From positions 1 through 64,000 of the forward strand of contig CAMYOC010000051.1 in the NCBI GenBank assembly GCA_947259915.1: a DNA stretch of 64,000 nucleotides, read 5' to 3'. The position numbers and the translations under genes are program-made. This document shows positions 27,946 through 38,133 of this stretch, piece by piece. Origin of the DNA: an uncultured Gammaproteobacteria bacterium (GTDB taxonomy: Bacteria > Pseudomonadota > Gammaproteobacteria > Steroidobacterales > XN24). Under the pieces are notes generated by a model that saw only the letters and a program-made list of their open reading frames with translations, was not told where the DNA came from and did not search any database. Position 1 is the first letter of the stretch; every line of letters starts with the position of its first letter.

Positions 27946-29145
27946 ATGAATCAGGCCTTCCTGGACACCCTGGCCCACGATACCGACGCGCTGCACAGCG
28001 CCGGCCTGTTCAAGGCCGAGCGCGTAATCACTACGCCCCAGGAGGCGTCGATCCGGGTCGCCGCCGACGGCGACACCGGCCGCGAAGTAATCAATCTCTG
28101 CGCCAACAACTATCTGGGACTGGCCAATCACCCCGCGCTGATCAAGGCCGCCCACGAAGCGCTGGATGAATATGGATACGGCATGGCCTCGGTGCGCTTT
28201 ATCTGCGGCACCCAGACCGTGCACAAGCAACTCGAGGATCGTATTAGTCGCTTCCTCGGCACCGAGGACACGATCCTCTATTCCTCCTGTTTCGATGCCA
28301 ACGGCGGCCTGTTCGAGACGATCCTCGGCGAGCAGGACGCGGTGATCAGCGACGCATTGAATCACGCAAGCATCATCGACGGTATCCGCCTGAGCAAGGC
28401 GCGCCGGCTGCGCTACCGCCACAACAACATGGATGATCTGCGCGACCGGCTGGCCGAGGCGACAGATTGCCGCGCGCGGCTGATCGCCACCGACGGTGTC
28501 TTCTCTATGGACGGCACCATTGCCGACCTGACGGGCATCTGCGACCTCGCAAAAGCCCACGATGCCATGGTCATGATCGACGACTGCCACGCCACGGGCT
28601 TTCTCGGCGACACGGGTCGCGGCACCCATGAACACTGCGGCGTCCTCGGCCGTGTCGACATCATCACCGGCACCCTGGGCAAGGCCCTGGGTGGCGCGTC
28701 CGGTGGCTATACCTCCGGCCGCAAGGAGATCATCGCCTGGCTGCGTCAGCGTTCCAGACCCTATCTGTTCTCCAACACCCTGGCGCCGGTCATCGCCGCC
28801 ACCTCGATCCGGGTCCTGGACATGCTCGAGGACGGCGCCGCCCTGCGCCAGCGGCTTTGGGACAATACCCGGTACTTCCGCGAGCAAATGACCGCGCTGG
28901 GATTCCAGCTGCTGCCGGGGGAGCATCCCATCATCCCGGTGATGCTGGGCGATGCGAAGCTGGCCACGGACATGGCCGACCGACTGCTGCAGGAGGGTGT
29001 CTATGTGATCGGTTTTTCCTTCCCGGTCGTGCCGCAGGGAAAGGCCCGGATCCGCACCCAGATGTCAGCGGGGCTGGAGCGCGCGCACCTGGACAAGGCC
29101 ATTGCGGCTTTCGCCAGGGTGGGGCGGGAATTGGACGTGATCTGA
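27946..29145 (+). CDS. kbl: glycine C-acetyltransferase (2-amino-3-ketobutyrate CoA ligase)
   Basis: A 399-residue PLP enzyme that cleaves 2-amino-3-ketobutyrate with CoA to glycine and acetyl-CoA, the second step of threonine breakdown. PLP-binding lysine in [24 protein letters not shown] and [17 protein letters not shown] are family landmarks. The ATG at 27946 is preceded by GGAG nine bases upstream. It is followed by tdh 21 bases on; together they form the threonine dehydrogenase operon. Confidence 0.96.
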   Translation: MNQAFLDTLAHDTDALHSAGLFKAERVITTPQEASIRVAADGDTGREVINLCANNYLGLANHPALIKAAHEALDEYGYGMASVRFICGTQTVHKQLEDRISRFLGTEDTILYSSCFDANGGLFETILGEQDAVISDALNHASIIDGIRLSKARRLRYRHNNMDDLRDRLAEATDCRARLIATDGVFSMDGTIADLTGICDLAKAHDAMVMIDDCHATGFLGDTGRGTHEHCGVLGRVDIITGTLGKALGGASGGYTSGRKEIIAWLRQRSRPYLFSNTLAPVIAATSIRVLDMLEDGAALRQRLWDNTRYFREQMTALGFQLLPGEHPIIPVMLGDAKLATDMADRLLQEGVYVIGFSFPVVPQGKARIRTQMSAGLERAHLDKAIAAFARVGRELDVI

Positions 29146-29166
29146 GCGTTTTTGGAGAACAACATC

Positions 29167-30195
29167 ATGCGTGCACTGGTCAAGGAAAAAGCCGAGCCCG
29201 GCATCTGGCTGCGCGATATCAACGAACCCGAACCGGGGCACAACGACGTCCTCATCCGCGTGCGTAAGACTGCGATCTGCGGCACCGACATCCATATCTA
29301 TAACTGGGACGAATGGGCGGCCCGCACGATACCGGTGCCGATGGCCGTCGGTCATGAATTCTCCGGCGTCATCGAAGCCATCGGCAGTGAAGTGCAGGGA
29401 CTCAAAGCCGGCGACCGCGTCTCCGGCGAGGGCCACATCACCTGCGGGCACTGCCGCAACTGCAGGGCCGGCCGTCGTCATCTGTGCATGAACACGCGCG
29501 GCGTCGGCGTCAATCGCCAGGGCTGTTTCGCTGATTATCTGGTGATCCCGGCGAGCAATGTATTCAAGCTGCCGGATGCGGTCACCGATGACATCGCCTC
29601 GATCCTCGACCCGCTCGGCAACGCCACCCACACCGCCTTGTCCTTCGATCTGGTCGGCGAGGACGTACTGATCACCGGCGCCGGACCCATCGGCATCATG
29701 GCCGCCGCTATCTGCCGCCATGTGGGCGCGCGCCACGTGGTGATCACTGACGTCAACGACTACCGTCTGCAGCTGGCGGCGAAGATGGGCGCGAGCCGTA
29801 CCGTCAACGTATCCCGGCAGTCGATCGATGATGTGATGCAGGATCTGGAGATGGAGGAAGGCTTCGACGTCGGTCTGGAAATGTCCGGCAACGCGAGCGC
29901 GTTCCGCGACATGCTGCGCACCATGCATCATGGCGGCAAGGTGGCCCTGCTCGGCATCCCGCCAGACGATACCGCCATCGACTGGAATCAGGTCATCTTC
30001 AAGGGCCTGTTCATCAAGGGTGTCTACGGCCGCGAGATGTTCGAGACCTGGTACAAGATGGCCAGCATGCTGCAGAGCGGTCTCGACGTGACGCCGGTGA
30101 TCACGCATCACTTCGGCATCGAGGACTACCAGCAGGGTTTTGACATCATGAACTCCGGCCAATCGGGCAAGGTCATCCTCGACTGGCGGGGATAA
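29167..30195 (+). CDS. tdh: L-threonine 3-dehydrogenase
   Basis: A 342-residue zinc- and NAD-dependent alcohol dehydrogenase family enzyme acting on threonine. Catalytic zinc region [15 protein letters not shown]; structural zinc cysteines in [17 protein letters not shown]; Rossmann motif GAGPIGIMA. The ATG at 29167 ([12 protein letters not shown]) has GGAG nine bases upstream; an upstream in-frame start adds five residues. Converges on sppA with 11 bases between. Confidence 0.96.
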   Translation: MRALVKEKAEPGIWLRDINEPEPGHNDVLIRVRKTAICGTDIHIYNWDEWAARTIPVPMAVGHEFSGVIEAIGSEVQGLKAGDRVSGEGHITCGHCRNCRAGRRHLCMNTRGVGVNRQGCFADYLVIPASNVFKLPDAVTDDIASILDPLGNATHTALSFDLVGEDVLITGAGPIGIMAAAICRHVGARHVVITDVNDYRLQLAAKMGASRTVNVSRQSIDDVMQDLEMEEGFDVGLEMSGNASAFRDMLRTMHHGGKVALLGIPPDDTAIDWNQVIFKGLFIKGVYGREMFETWYKMASMLQSGLDVTPVITHHFGIEDYQQGFDIMNSGQSGKVILDWRG

Positions 30196-30206
30196 TGGCG
30201 CCGGGC

Positions 30207-32045
30207 TCAGCGCAGCTGGCAGAAACAGTGGTAATAAACCTGACGCGGATCCTGCAGCTGCAGCAGTCCGCCGAGTTCCCGGTCCATGCTCCGGGTCATG
30301 CGCTCGAACCATGCGGCGATCCGTGGTTGCGCCGACAATCCTGTAGTCCTGATAAAGCTGGTCAGCAGTTCGAGCGCCAATGACTCCTCGATGCTCAGTT
30401 CCTGCTCGAGGAAGTTGATCCGGTATTCATCGCCCAGACCGCCGCGGGCGGCTGCCGCGGCCACCACCGCATCCAGATCACCGAGCTGGTCCACCAGACC
30501 GAGCCGCTGCGCATCGCGACCGGTCCAGATGCGACCGCCTGCCACTGCTTCCACATCGCTGACGGAAAGCTCGCGGGCCTGAGCTACCTGCTGGATGAAA
30601 TGGCGGTAGCTGCTGTCGACCGAGACCGTCAGGATCTCTGCCGCCTCTGGTGAGAGACTGCGCAACGGGCTCAGATCGCCGCTGTATCGGGTGGTACCCA
30701 CCCCGTCGATATTGACCCCCAAACGGGCCAGCGCACGATCCACGGTCGGCAACATCGCGGTCACGCCGATCGAGCCGGTGAGCGTATCGGGACGCGCCCA
30801 CACTTCGTCGGCCGCAATGGACAAGAGATACGCCCCGGAGGCCGCCAGATCTCCCATGGAGGTGAGCACGGGTTTGCCCGACTCGCGCAGCATCCGCAGC
30901 TCCTCGTAGATCAGATCCGAAGCAAACTGACTACCGCCACCCGAGTCGATGCGCAGCACCACCGCCGCCACCTGGTCCCGGTCGCGTGCCGCGCGGATCA
31001 GCTCGACAAAGGTCTCGGCACCGACGCTGCCTGGCGGTTGATCACCGGGCAGGATATTGCCGCTGGCGACGATCACCGCCACTTCGCGGCGATCCCGACC
31101 CCGCTCAGCGCTCTGCCCCAGTGCGGCCAGATAAGTGCGGTGATCGATGTGGCTGTAACTACCGGAATCCGGGTCCTCGCCGACGATGTCGATCATGCGG
31201 CGCTCGAGTTCGGGCAGGGTCAGCAACTCATCCACCAGTCCGGACTCGCGGGCCAGCGCCGCCATGTCCCCGTCTTCCTGGCGCAGCTGATCCAGATAGT
31301 CATCCGCCATGCTCTGCAGCTCTTCCGCTGCGATGCCGCGGGCGGCGCCCACCGACTCCCGATAGGAGCGCCACAGCTGATCCAGCACCACGCGGATCTC
31401 CTGTTTCTCCGCATCGGACATGTCGCGTCGGGTCAGATAGTCGTGATAAGACTTGTGCTCGCCGGTGCGAAAGACGTTGAAGTCGATCGACAAGTCCTCG
31501 GCCGCCTCGCCGAAGTAAGCCCGATAAAAACCGAAGCCCTGCAGGAATACCGACCCCAGCGGATGCATATAGATCTCATCGGCCTGGGCGGCTAGGAAAT
31601 ACCGGGCCTGATCGAAGCCGCTGCCGTAAGCGACCACGCGCTTGCCAGATCGCCGGAAGGTGGCCAGCGCTTCCGCCACCGCCTGCAGCTTGATCAAACC
31701 GCCGCCGTTCATCTGGTCCAGATCCAGCACCAGGGCCTGGATACGACGGTCATCGGCAGCATGGAGGATCGCCTTGGCCAGATCCCGCACCAGGGTCTGG
31801 GTCTCGCCGTCGCCGCTGGCTTCGTTCAAAGCCCGATCGATTGGGCGGCCCTCGAGCTGCTCGACCAGTTCACCCGTAGGCTTCACCACCAGCGCTGCAG
31901 TCCGGGGCACGATGACCGGCGTGTCCGAGAACAGCGCAAAGATGACGACGAGCACCAGCAGCATCAGCAGCAGGTGCACCAGCCGTCGGATGAAATCCAG
32001 GGAGCGCCAGCCGAAACGGAGAACGCGGGTCAAGGGATTAGCCAT
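30207..32045 (-). CDS. sppA: signal peptide peptidase SppA (protease IV)
   Basis: A 612-residue inner-membrane serine protease that clears cleaved signal peptides, of the double-domain long form. A membrane anchor is at 22-40 (LVHLLLMLLVLVVIFALF). The catalytic lysine is Lys198 in EHKSYHDYLTRRDMS and the nucleophile Ser403 in MGDLAASGAYLLS, matching E. coli Lys209 and Ser409. The C-terminal 30 residues are an extension of no clear function. Confidence 0.94.
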   Translation of the reverse strand: MANPLTRVLRFGWRSLDFIRRLVHLLLMLLVLVVIFALFSDTPVIVPRTAALVVKPTGELVEQLEGRPIDRALNEASGDGETQTLVRDLAKAILHAADDRRIQALVLDLDQMNGGGLIKLQAVAEALATFRRSGKRVVAYGSGFDQARYFLAAQADEIYMHPLGSVFLQGFGFYRAYFGEAAEDLSIDFNVFRTGEHKSYHDYLTRRDMSDAEKQEIRVVLDQLWRSYRESVGAARGIAAEELQSMADDYLDQLRQEDGDMAALARESGLVDELLTLPELERRMIDIVGEDPDSGSYSHIDHRTYLAALGQSAERGRDRREVAVIVASGNILPGDQPPGSVGAETFVELIRAARDRDQVAAVVLRIDSGGGSQFASDLIYEELRMLRESGKPVLTSMGDLAASGAYLLSIAADEVWARPDTLTGSIGVTAMLPTVDRALARLGVNIDGVGTTRYSGDLSPLRSLSPEAAEILTVSVDSSYRHFIQQVAQARELSVSDVEAVAGGRIWTGRDAQRLGLVDQLGDLDAVVAAAAARGGLGDEYRINFLEQELSIEESLALELLTSFIRTTGLSAQPRIAAWFERMTRSMDRELGGLLQLQDPRQVYYHCFCQLR

Positions 32046-32059
32046 GCGCAGAGGCTACC

Positions 32060-33193
32060 TCAAGCCTGATCAGCCGTATACGTGATGCGGAAAATGCGCC
32101 CACCCTTGTCGTCAGACACCAGCATGGAGCCGTCGGGCAGCAGCAACAGATCCACCGGGCGGCCCCAGGACTCTCCATCCTGCAGCCAACCGTCGGCGAA
32201 GGTCTCATAGGACACCGCCTGACCGTCGACCATCCGCACCAGGGTGATGCGATAACCGATCGGATCGCTGCGGTTCCATGAACCATGTTCAGCGATAAAC
32301 AACTGCTTGTGATAAGACGCCGGGAACATCGTGCCGGTGTAGAACTTGAGACCGAGCGGTGCCACATGAGGACCCAGAGCCTGCGCCGGTGGTGTGAACT
32401 CGCTGCACGCCATACCGGCAGAAAAATCCGGGTCAGGGATGTCGCCGCCATGGCAATGGGGAAAGCCGAAATGCATGCCCGCGCGGGGTGCATGGTTCAG
32501 CTCGCAGGGGGGCATGTCGTCGCCCATCCGGTCGCGACCGTTATCGGTAAACCACATCTCGCCGGTATCCGGATGCCAGGTGAAACCGACCGTGTTGCGC
32601 ACACCCTCGGCGAAGACTTCCCGTTCGCTGCCGTCCGGATTCATGCGTGTGATCACCGCGAATCCGTCCTGATCGCAGACATTACACGGCGCGCCAACAG
32701 GTATATAGAGCTTGCCGTCCGGACCGAATGCGATGTACTTCCAGCCATGGTGTCGCACCGAGGGATAATCATCGCGAATCACGTCGAATTGCGGATCTTC
32801 GAGGCGATTCTCGATGTCATCGAAGCGCAGGATGCGGCTGACTTCGGCCACGTAGAGCGCACCGTCCCGGTAAGCGACACCATTAGGCCTGTTCAGGCCG
32901 CTGGCGAGCGTGCGGCGCTCACCAGCGCGCAGCACACCGTCCGCATCGGCCTCGAGCGGGATAGCGTAGACCTCGCCTTCATTGCGGGTGCCGACAAACA
33001 GGGTGTTGGCATCGCCCAGGGCCAGCGAGCGGGCGTTCGGCACATCGGCGGCGAACAGTTCGATCTCAAAGCCGTCCGGCAGCCGGATCGACTGCAGTGG
33101 TGTCTCATTGTTGTTGGTCGCCACCAGTGCCGTCGCCAGACCAAGAAGCAAGACACTTGCTGCGATGACGCGGCCACGCGAGAAAACCCTCAT
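32060..33193 (-). CDS. periplasmic PQQ-type sugar/sorbosone dehydrogenase
   Basis: An exported beta-propeller of 377 residues in the glucose/sorbosone dehydrogenase family, which oxidises sugars with PQQ. It has a signal peptide (VIAASVLLLGLATALVA), then LPDGFEIELFAADVPNARSL and repeated DGxLYV blade motifs, with HHGWKYIAFGPDGKLYIPVGAP containing the catalytic-site His. Cysteines PCNVCDQDG are unusual but seen in the family. A GTG at 33199 is an alternative start. It is 15 bases upstream of sppA on the same strand and follows the TRAP genes; a role in processing the transported compound is a guess. Confidence 0.83.
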   Translation of the reverse strand: MRVFSRGRVIAASVLLLGLATALVATNNNETPLQSIRLPDGFEIELFAADVPNARSLALGDANTLFVGTRNEGEVYAIPLEADADGVLRAGERRTLASGLNRPNGVAYRDGALYVAEVSRILRFDDIENRLEDPQFDVIRDDYPSVRHHGWKYIAFGPDGKLYIPVGAPCNVCDQDGFAVITRMNPDGSEREVFAEGVRNTVGFTWHPDTGEMWFTDNGRDRMGDDMPPCELNHAPRAGMHFGFPHCHGGDIPDPDFSAGMACSEFTPPAQALGPHVAPLGLKFYTGTMFPASYHKQLFIAEHGSWNRSDPIGYRITLVRMVDGQAVSYETFADGWLQDGESWGRPVDLLLLPDGSMLVSDDKGGRIFRITYTADQA

Positions 33194-33252
33194 GTCCACC
33201 TACTCCATCAATCCGTCGGCGCCGGTTACGGCCTGAGCACCATCAGCCCGTC

Positions 33253-34506
33253 TCAACCCAGCAGCGCCAGACTGAGACCCGGCCAGAACGTGATGACGAC
33301 CACCGCCGCCAGCAGTATCAGCAGGAACGGCATTGTCGCCATATAGATCTGGGTGATGCTCTTGTCAAAGCGATAGCTCGCGATAAACAGGTTCAGGCCC
33401 ACCGGCGGCGTCAGATAACCCAGCTGCATCGCCGCCAGGAAAACGATGCCCAGATGCACCGGGTCGATTCCGTATTGCGCCGCCACCGGCAGCAACAACG
33501 GGACCACCAGCACTATGGCGGAAAAGATATCGAGGATCGCGCCCAGCACCAGCAGGAAAGCCAGTAGCAGCCAGAGGAAGGTAGTGGGGCCGGAAACCAG
33601 TTCGCTCACGGTTGCAAACAGCAACTGTGGCACGCCGGCATCGATCATGTAGTTGGTAGAAGCCAGCGACACGCCGAGGATGAGCAGGATCCCGCCCACC
33701 AATACCATCGACTCGCGCATCACCGCCGGCAGCCGGCGCCAGCGGATCTCGCGCAGCACCAGCATCTCAACCACCAGCACGTAAAGAGCAGTCACCGCGG
33801 CCGCCTCGGAGACCGCGAAGTAGCCGCTGTAGATGCCTCCAAGCACCACGATAGGCAGCGGGATCTCCCAACGCGACGCCCACAGCGCGGATCTTGCCTC
33901 GGACCAGGAGAAGTGGCCGCGTGGCTGCCGGCTGCCGCGGTTGACCCAGAAGCTCCACAGCGCCAGCAACACCAGCATCAAGGTGCCCGGCAGGATGCCG
34001 GCCACGAACAGGTCGTCGATAGAGACCTTGGCCACGACGCCATAGAGGATCAGCGGCAGCGACGGCGCGAACAACAGCCCGAGGCTGCCCGACGTGGTGA
34101 CCAGACCGAGATTGAAGTTTTCCGGATAACCGGCCTGACGCAGCGCCGGGTAGAGCAGCGCGCCTAGCGCGATGATGGTCACGCCAGACGCCCCGGTAAA
34201 TGCGGTAAACACAGCGCAGGCCGCCAGAGAGATCACCGCCAGACCGCCGGGTAGCCAGCCGAGCAGGACCTGACTGACGCGCACCAGCCGCGCCGGGGCG
34301 CCGCCCTCGCTGATCAGATAGCCGGCAAACGTGAACAGTGGAATCGCTGCCAGGATCGGCATCTCGGCCACGCCGAAAATCTCGATGGCGATGGCCTGCA
34401 GATCGATACCGGACTGATGATATCCCCACAACGCGCCGATCGCGATGACGACAAACAAGGGCACGCCGAGCAGCGCGAGCAGACCGAGGATCAGCGTCGC
34501 GGTCAT
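33253..34506 (-). CDS. dctM: TRAP transporter large permease (DctM type)
   Basis: A 417-residue inner-membrane protein with about 12 membrane segments that carries the substrate and sodium path. Family motifs include IPLFTFAGYLISEGG, then FAPSLPLILYGVVAKV and AMQLGYLTPPVGLNLFIA near the end. It overlaps the dctQ stop by four bases. Confidence 0.93.
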   Translation of the reverse strand: MTATLILGLLALLGVPLFVVIAIGALWGYHQSGIDLQAIAIEIFGVAEMPILAAIPLFTFAGYLISEGGAPARLVRVSQVLLGWLPGGLAVISLAACAVFTAFTGASGVTIIALGALLYPALRQAGYPENFNLGLVTTSGSLGLLFAPSLPLILYGVVAKVSIDDLFVAGILPGTLMLVLLALWSFWVNRGSRQPRGHFSWSEARSALWASRWEIPLPIVVLGGIYSGYFAVSEAAAVTALYVLVVEMLVLREIRWRRLPAVMRESMVLVGGILLILGVSLASTNYMIDAGVPQLLFATVSELVSGPTTFLWLLLAFLLVLGAILDIFSAIVLVVPLLLPVAAQYGIDPVHLGIVFLAAMQLGYLTPPVGLNLFIASYRFDKSITQIYMATMPFLLILLAAVVVITFWPGLSLALLG

Positions 34507-35021
34507 GACCCAGGCACTGACGACTGTCGTCGCCCCATCAATCCGGCGACGGCGGCGATAAGGTGACGCAACGCGATCACGATAAACGCCAGCGGGATCA
34601 CGCCCTGAACCAGCCAGGCAGGAATGCCGCCCACCAGCTCGTCGCCAAACGCATGGCTGTCGCGCACGAACGCCAGCGCGTACCAGCCGACCACGCCGGA
34701 AACCGCCGCAGTCAGCAGATCGGCAAAGGATTCGATGATGCGACGGGAGTAGCCGCGCATATAGCGCGAGACAAGATCGATACGCAGCTGGCGGCCGTCA
34801 CGACTCGCCGCCATGGCCCCGAGCAGACCGATCCACAGGACCAGAAGGCGCTGCGACTCGTCTGCCCAACCGAGCCCTTCACCGAGGACATTGCGCATAA
34901 AGATCTGGCTGGCTCCGATCAGGATCATCGCGCCGAGCAGCGTGATAAGGAGCGTGTCCTCGGCCGCGTGGATGACCCGCTCAGCCCGTCTGAGCCAGCC
35001 GCTACCGGTATCGGGCATCAA
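34503..35021 (-). CDS. dctQ: TRAP transporter small permease (DctQ type)
   Basis: A 172-residue inner-membrane protein with four membrane segments, partner of DctM. The first membrane segment is LLITLLGAMILIGASQIFMR, followed by GLGWADESQRLLVLWIGLLGA, a family signature, and REDGRQLR-like DGRQLRIDLVS. It overlaps dctP by four bases. Confidence 0.92.
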   Translation of the reverse strand: MMPDTGSGWLRRAERVIHAAEDTLLITLLGAMILIGASQIFMRNVLGEGLGWADESQRLLVLWIGLLGAMAASRDGRQLRIDLVSRYMRGYSRRIIESFADLLTAAVSGVVGWYALAFVRDSHAFGDELVGGIPAWLVQGVIPLAFIVIALRHLIAAVAGLMGRRQSSVPGS

Positions 35022-36043
35022 TCAGCGCCGTCGGCGGCAGCCTGGGCCGCGGCGGCGGCACGGTAATCGCTGATGTGGGCACTCAGCTCCTCGAACATGC
35101 TCTTCGAGAGCATGCCCTCCTCGACCTGAGCCAGATTGGTCGCGATCACGCGATCGCGCCAGCTCGCGATCGCACCGGTGTCCGGCTGCACGAAATCGAT
35201 GCCGTTGGCGACCATGGCTTCCCTGGCGCTGGCATTCTCGAGCCGGCTCTCCTGGTCAAATTTCTTGTAGATCCGGTTCATCACTTCATCGACCACGGTC
35301 CGGTCCTCCCGGCTCAGGCGGTCCATGATCTTCTTCTCGACCACCAGCGCTGCGTAGGAATAGACGATCGGGAAGTCGGTGACGTAATCCACCTTGGTGT
35401 ACCACTGCAGCGCGATCGCGCCGACCGGCGGCGTGCCGATGATGTCGATCAGACCGGTCTGCAAACCGGTGAGCACATCGGTGATCGGCAGCACGACCGG
35501 CGAGAGATCCAGACTCCTCATCGCTTCGAACGTCATCAGATCGCCCTCCGGGACCCACATCTTGCGGCCCTTGAGGTCCTCGTATCGGGTCACCGGCTGC
35601 TGCGACATGATCAGCGCAAAACCACCACCGGCAATGCCAAAGCCGACCAGATCCGCCGCATCGAGGACCGCCATCACCTGGGCATCCATGCGCTCCCGTA
35701 CGAAAGCCACTTCTTCGAGAGAATCGAAGGTCAGCACCTGGCCATAGATACCGAAGTCCGGACAACGCTCGTTGAGACCACTGGGGGTGAAGCTGCCGCC
35801 ATGCAGCTGGCCGATACGCATCTTGCGCAACACCTTCTTGTCGTTGCCCATGACGCCACCGCCATAGAACTTGAGCTGCACGCGCTGCTCTGTGCGCTCG
35901 GCGATCTCCTTGGCGCCGGCGCGCATCTCGCGCATCCAGCTGGAGTTCTCCGGTGCCAGCGTCGCCAGTTTTATCTGCGTCGGCGCAGCACCTGCCGCCA
36001 ATGGCGCGAGGAGGAGAATCAGGGGCAGGATTCGTTTCAGCAT
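35018..36043 (-). CDS. dctP: TRAP transporter substrate-binding protein (DctP type)
   Basis: A 341-residue periplasmic binding protein with signal peptide (ILPLILLLAPLAAGA). The mature chain begins IKLATLAPENSSWMREM, a DctP opening, and carries KMWVPEGDLMTFEAMRSLDL in the ligand-binding region. The MLKR start at 36043 is chosen because a TTG upstream would overlap the TatT stop and add eight odd residues. Substrate is not apparent, probably a small carboxylate. Confidence 0.92.
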   Translation of the reverse strand: MLKRILPLILLLAPLAAGAAPTQIKLATLAPENSSWMREMRAGAKEIAERTEQRVQLKFYGGGVMGNDKKVLRKMRIGQLHGGSFTPSGLNERCPDFGIYGQVLTFDSLEEVAFVRERMDAQVMAVLDAADLVGFGIAGGGFALIMSQQPVTRYEDLKGRKMWVPEGDLMTFEAMRSLDLSPVVLPITDVLTGLQTGLIDIIGTPPVGAIALQWYTKVDYVTDFPIVYSYAALVVEKKIMDRLSREDRTVVDEVMNRIYKKFDQESRLENASAREAMVANGIDFVQPDTGAIASWRDRVIATNLAQVEEGMLSKSMFEELSAHISDYRAAAAAQAAADGAD

Positions 36044-36063
36044 GGGGGGCTCGCTATAGCGCT

Positions 36064-36921
36064 TCAAAAATATTCGTCTGCCGATGCCAGCAGCTCCCGG
36101 GCCTGTTGCTGAGCCAGCGTATTAGTCAGCGTCAGTCGGGGTTGGTCCGGGTCGGCCTCGATTACTTCGGTCAGCAGACGGTCGTGAAGTTCCCGTTCGT
36201 AGAGTAGCCGGGCGTAGCCCCGAGCATATTCCACCTTGATGCTTAAGTCCTTGCCGCCGGCCAATTCGTCAGCGCGCAGGAAGTTCGCGCGGGCCGCTTC
36301 GGGTTGGCCGCCCAATGCAGGCGGGCGCAGGGTCTGCAGGATGCCGAGGTAGAGATGGGCGCTGCCACGCTCGTAGGTCTCTTCGAGGATGATGATCCGC
36401 TCCAGCAGCGCCTCGACCTTGGGCAGATCCGCGATCGCGTTCCAGTCATCCGAGTGGGTGCGGATATAAACCAGCCAAGCGACACCGTAGGCGTACAGCG
36501 CGGGGACGTCGCGCTGGTCGAAAGACTCCAGCCTGTCTGCCACTTCATCGAAGTTGAGCTGGTCAAAGTCGCAGCCACGCGGATCGGTCAGACACAGGCC
36601 CCGAGACGCATAACGTCGGGCGCGCGCGGCCAGGCGGGCAGCCCGTACCGGATCCTCGACAAACACCGCGGCGTAGGCAGCATAGAGCCCTGACGCTGCA
36701 GCGAGTATCTCCGGGTCCGGCGAGGGCCCCTCGACCAGACTGTCCATCAACAACAGATAGGCCGGCGCGCCGTCACGCACCGTTTCCGGATCGTCCTGAT
36801 TGAGGATGGCCGCACTCAGATTATCCGAAGCGCGGTCGACCGCCGGCTGGATAAACAAAGAACAACCGCCCTGCGTCAGCAGGGCGGCGATAAACAGCAA
36901 AATCGACCGAGAGCGCCTCAT
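36064..36921 (-). CDS. TRAP-associated TatT family lipoprotein
   Basis: A 285-residue lipoprotein (signal ending TQGGC) of the TatT family, TPR-like trimers that bind beside some TRAP binding proteins. Motifs: ASDNLSAAILNQDDPETVRDGAPAY in short form, and YAYGVAWLVYIRTHSDDWNAI, which are typical. It leads the dctP-dctQ-dctM operon, the order normally seen with TatT. It may help deliver hydrophobic substrate to DctP. Confidence 0.88.
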   Translation of the reverse strand: MRRSRSILLFIAALLTQGGCSLFIQPAVDRASDNLSAAILNQDDPETVRDGAPAYLLLMDSLVEGPSPDPEILAAASGLYAAYAAVFVEDPVRAARLAARARRYASRGLCLTDPRGCDFDQLNFDEVADRLESFDQRDVPALYAYGVAWLVYIRTHSDDWNAIADLPKVEALLERIIILEETYERGSAHLYLGILQTLRPPALGGQPEAARANFLRADELAGGKDLSIKVEYARGYARLLYERELHDRLLTEVIEADPDQPRLTLTNTLAQQQARELLASADEYF

Positions 36922-36968
36922 GGAGCGGTTATCGCCCGCGTCCGTTCGCGCTGTGGCGCGGCACCCGT

Positions 36969-37313
36969 TCAGACCTTTTCCTTGATCCTCGCTGCCTTGC
37001 CGGTCAGCTTGCGCAGGTAGTACAGCTTGGCCCGGCGGACATCACCACGGCGCTTAACCTTGATGTCGCTGATAGCGGGGCTGTAGGTCTGGAACACGCG
37101 CTCGACACCCTCGCCGTGCGACATCTTGCGCACGGTAAAGGCCGAATTAAGGCCGCGGTTGCGCTTGGCGATGACCACGCCCTCAAACGCCTGCAGACGT
37201 TCACGCTCGCCTTCCTTGACCTTGACGCTGACGACGACCGTGTCTCCGGGTCCGAAATCCGGTACCTCACGGGTCATCTGCTCGCTTTCCAATTCACTGA
37301 TAATGTTGCTCAT
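36969..37313 (-). CDS. rplS: 50S ribosomal protein L19
   Basis: A 114-residue ribosomal protein at the 30S-50S interface. Sequence [19 protein letters not shown] then [20 protein letters not shown] and the L19 signature [24 protein letters not shown] before the ATG at 37313 supports the start. Last gene of the rpsP-rimM-trmD-rplS operon. Confidence 0.98.
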   Translation of the reverse strand: MSNIISELESEQMTREVPDFGPGDTVVVSVKVKEGERERLQAFEGVVIAKRNRGLNSAFTVRKMSHGEGVERVFQTYSPAISDIKVKRRGDVRRAKLYYLRKLTGKAARIKEKV

Positions 37314-37334
37314 GACACCCACCTGATAACAGGG

Positions 37335-38102
37335 TTACTCCTGTCGATTCCCGTGTCCTCCACTGCCCTGATGGGCGGCGATGAACTCGTTCAATAAACT
37401 CTCGTCTTCCTCACTCAACTGCAGCCGGGCCAACAGGTCCGGCCGCCGCTGCCAGGTCCGCCCCAGCGCCTGCTGGCGGCGCCAGCGTCCGATCGCCGCA
37501 TGGTCTCCCGACGTCAGCACCGGCGGCACCGGCATTCCCGCAACCTGCTCGGGCCGGGTGTAGTGCGGACAATCCAGCAGGCCCTCTTCAAACGAGTCCT
37601 GCGTGGCCGAATCCGCGTCGCCCAGCACACCATCCACGCGCCTCGCCACCGCATCCGCCAGCACCAGCGCCGGCAGTTCACCGCCGCTCAACACGTAGTC
37701 TCCGATGGAGACCTCGTAGTCGGCTTCCAGCGTGATCACACGCTCGTCGATGCCTTCGTAGCGCCCCGCCACCAGCAGCAGCCCCGGCGCCCGGGCCAGC
37801 TCGTTAACCAGACCCTGCTCCAGCAGTCGCCCCTGCGGACTCAGCACAACGCAGGGGCTCGCGTCCGGCAGGCGTTGTCTCGCCGCATCGATGGCCGCCC
37901 GCAGCGGCGCCACCGTCATCACCATCCCCGGGCCGCCGCCGTAAGGCCGGTCGTCCACCGTGCGATGCGCATCGGTGGCAAATTCCCGCGGATCCACCGT
38001 GCCTAACTCCAGCAGGCCGCGCTCCACCGCCCGACCGACGACGCCGAAATCAGCCAGCATCTCGACCTGGCGAGGAAACAGGGTGACAAACTCGATGCGC
38101 AT
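37335..38102 (-). CDS. trmD: tRNA (guanine-N1)-methyltransferase TrmD
   Basis: A 255-residue SPOUT methyltransferase making m1G37 in tRNAs. It has the trefoil-knot motifs [22 protein letters not shown] and [20 protein letters not shown]. Length equals E. coli TrmD. It lies between rimM and rplS as in most gammaproteobacteria. Confidence 0.98.
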   Translation of the reverse strand: MRIEFVTLFPRQVEMLADFGVVGRAVERGLLELGTVDPREFATDAHRTVDDRPYGGGPGMVMTVAPLRAAIDAARQRLPDASPCVVLSPQGRLLEQGLVNELARAPGLLLVAGRYEGIDERVITLEADYEVSIGDYVLSGGELPALVLADAVARRVDGVLGDADSATQDSFEEGLLDCPHYTRPEQVAGMPVPPVLTSGDHAAIGRWRRQQALGRTWQRRPDLLARLQLSEEDESLLNEFIAAHQGSGGHGNRQE

Positions 38103-38133
38103 GGCCTGTTACCTTCGCCCTGGAACCGGCTGT

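Noticed and set aside
27448-28926. 492-codon minus-strand frame covering hslR and the antisense of kbl
   Set aside because: Only the last 132 codons (hslR) have a recognisable domain; the rest is the kbl shadow.
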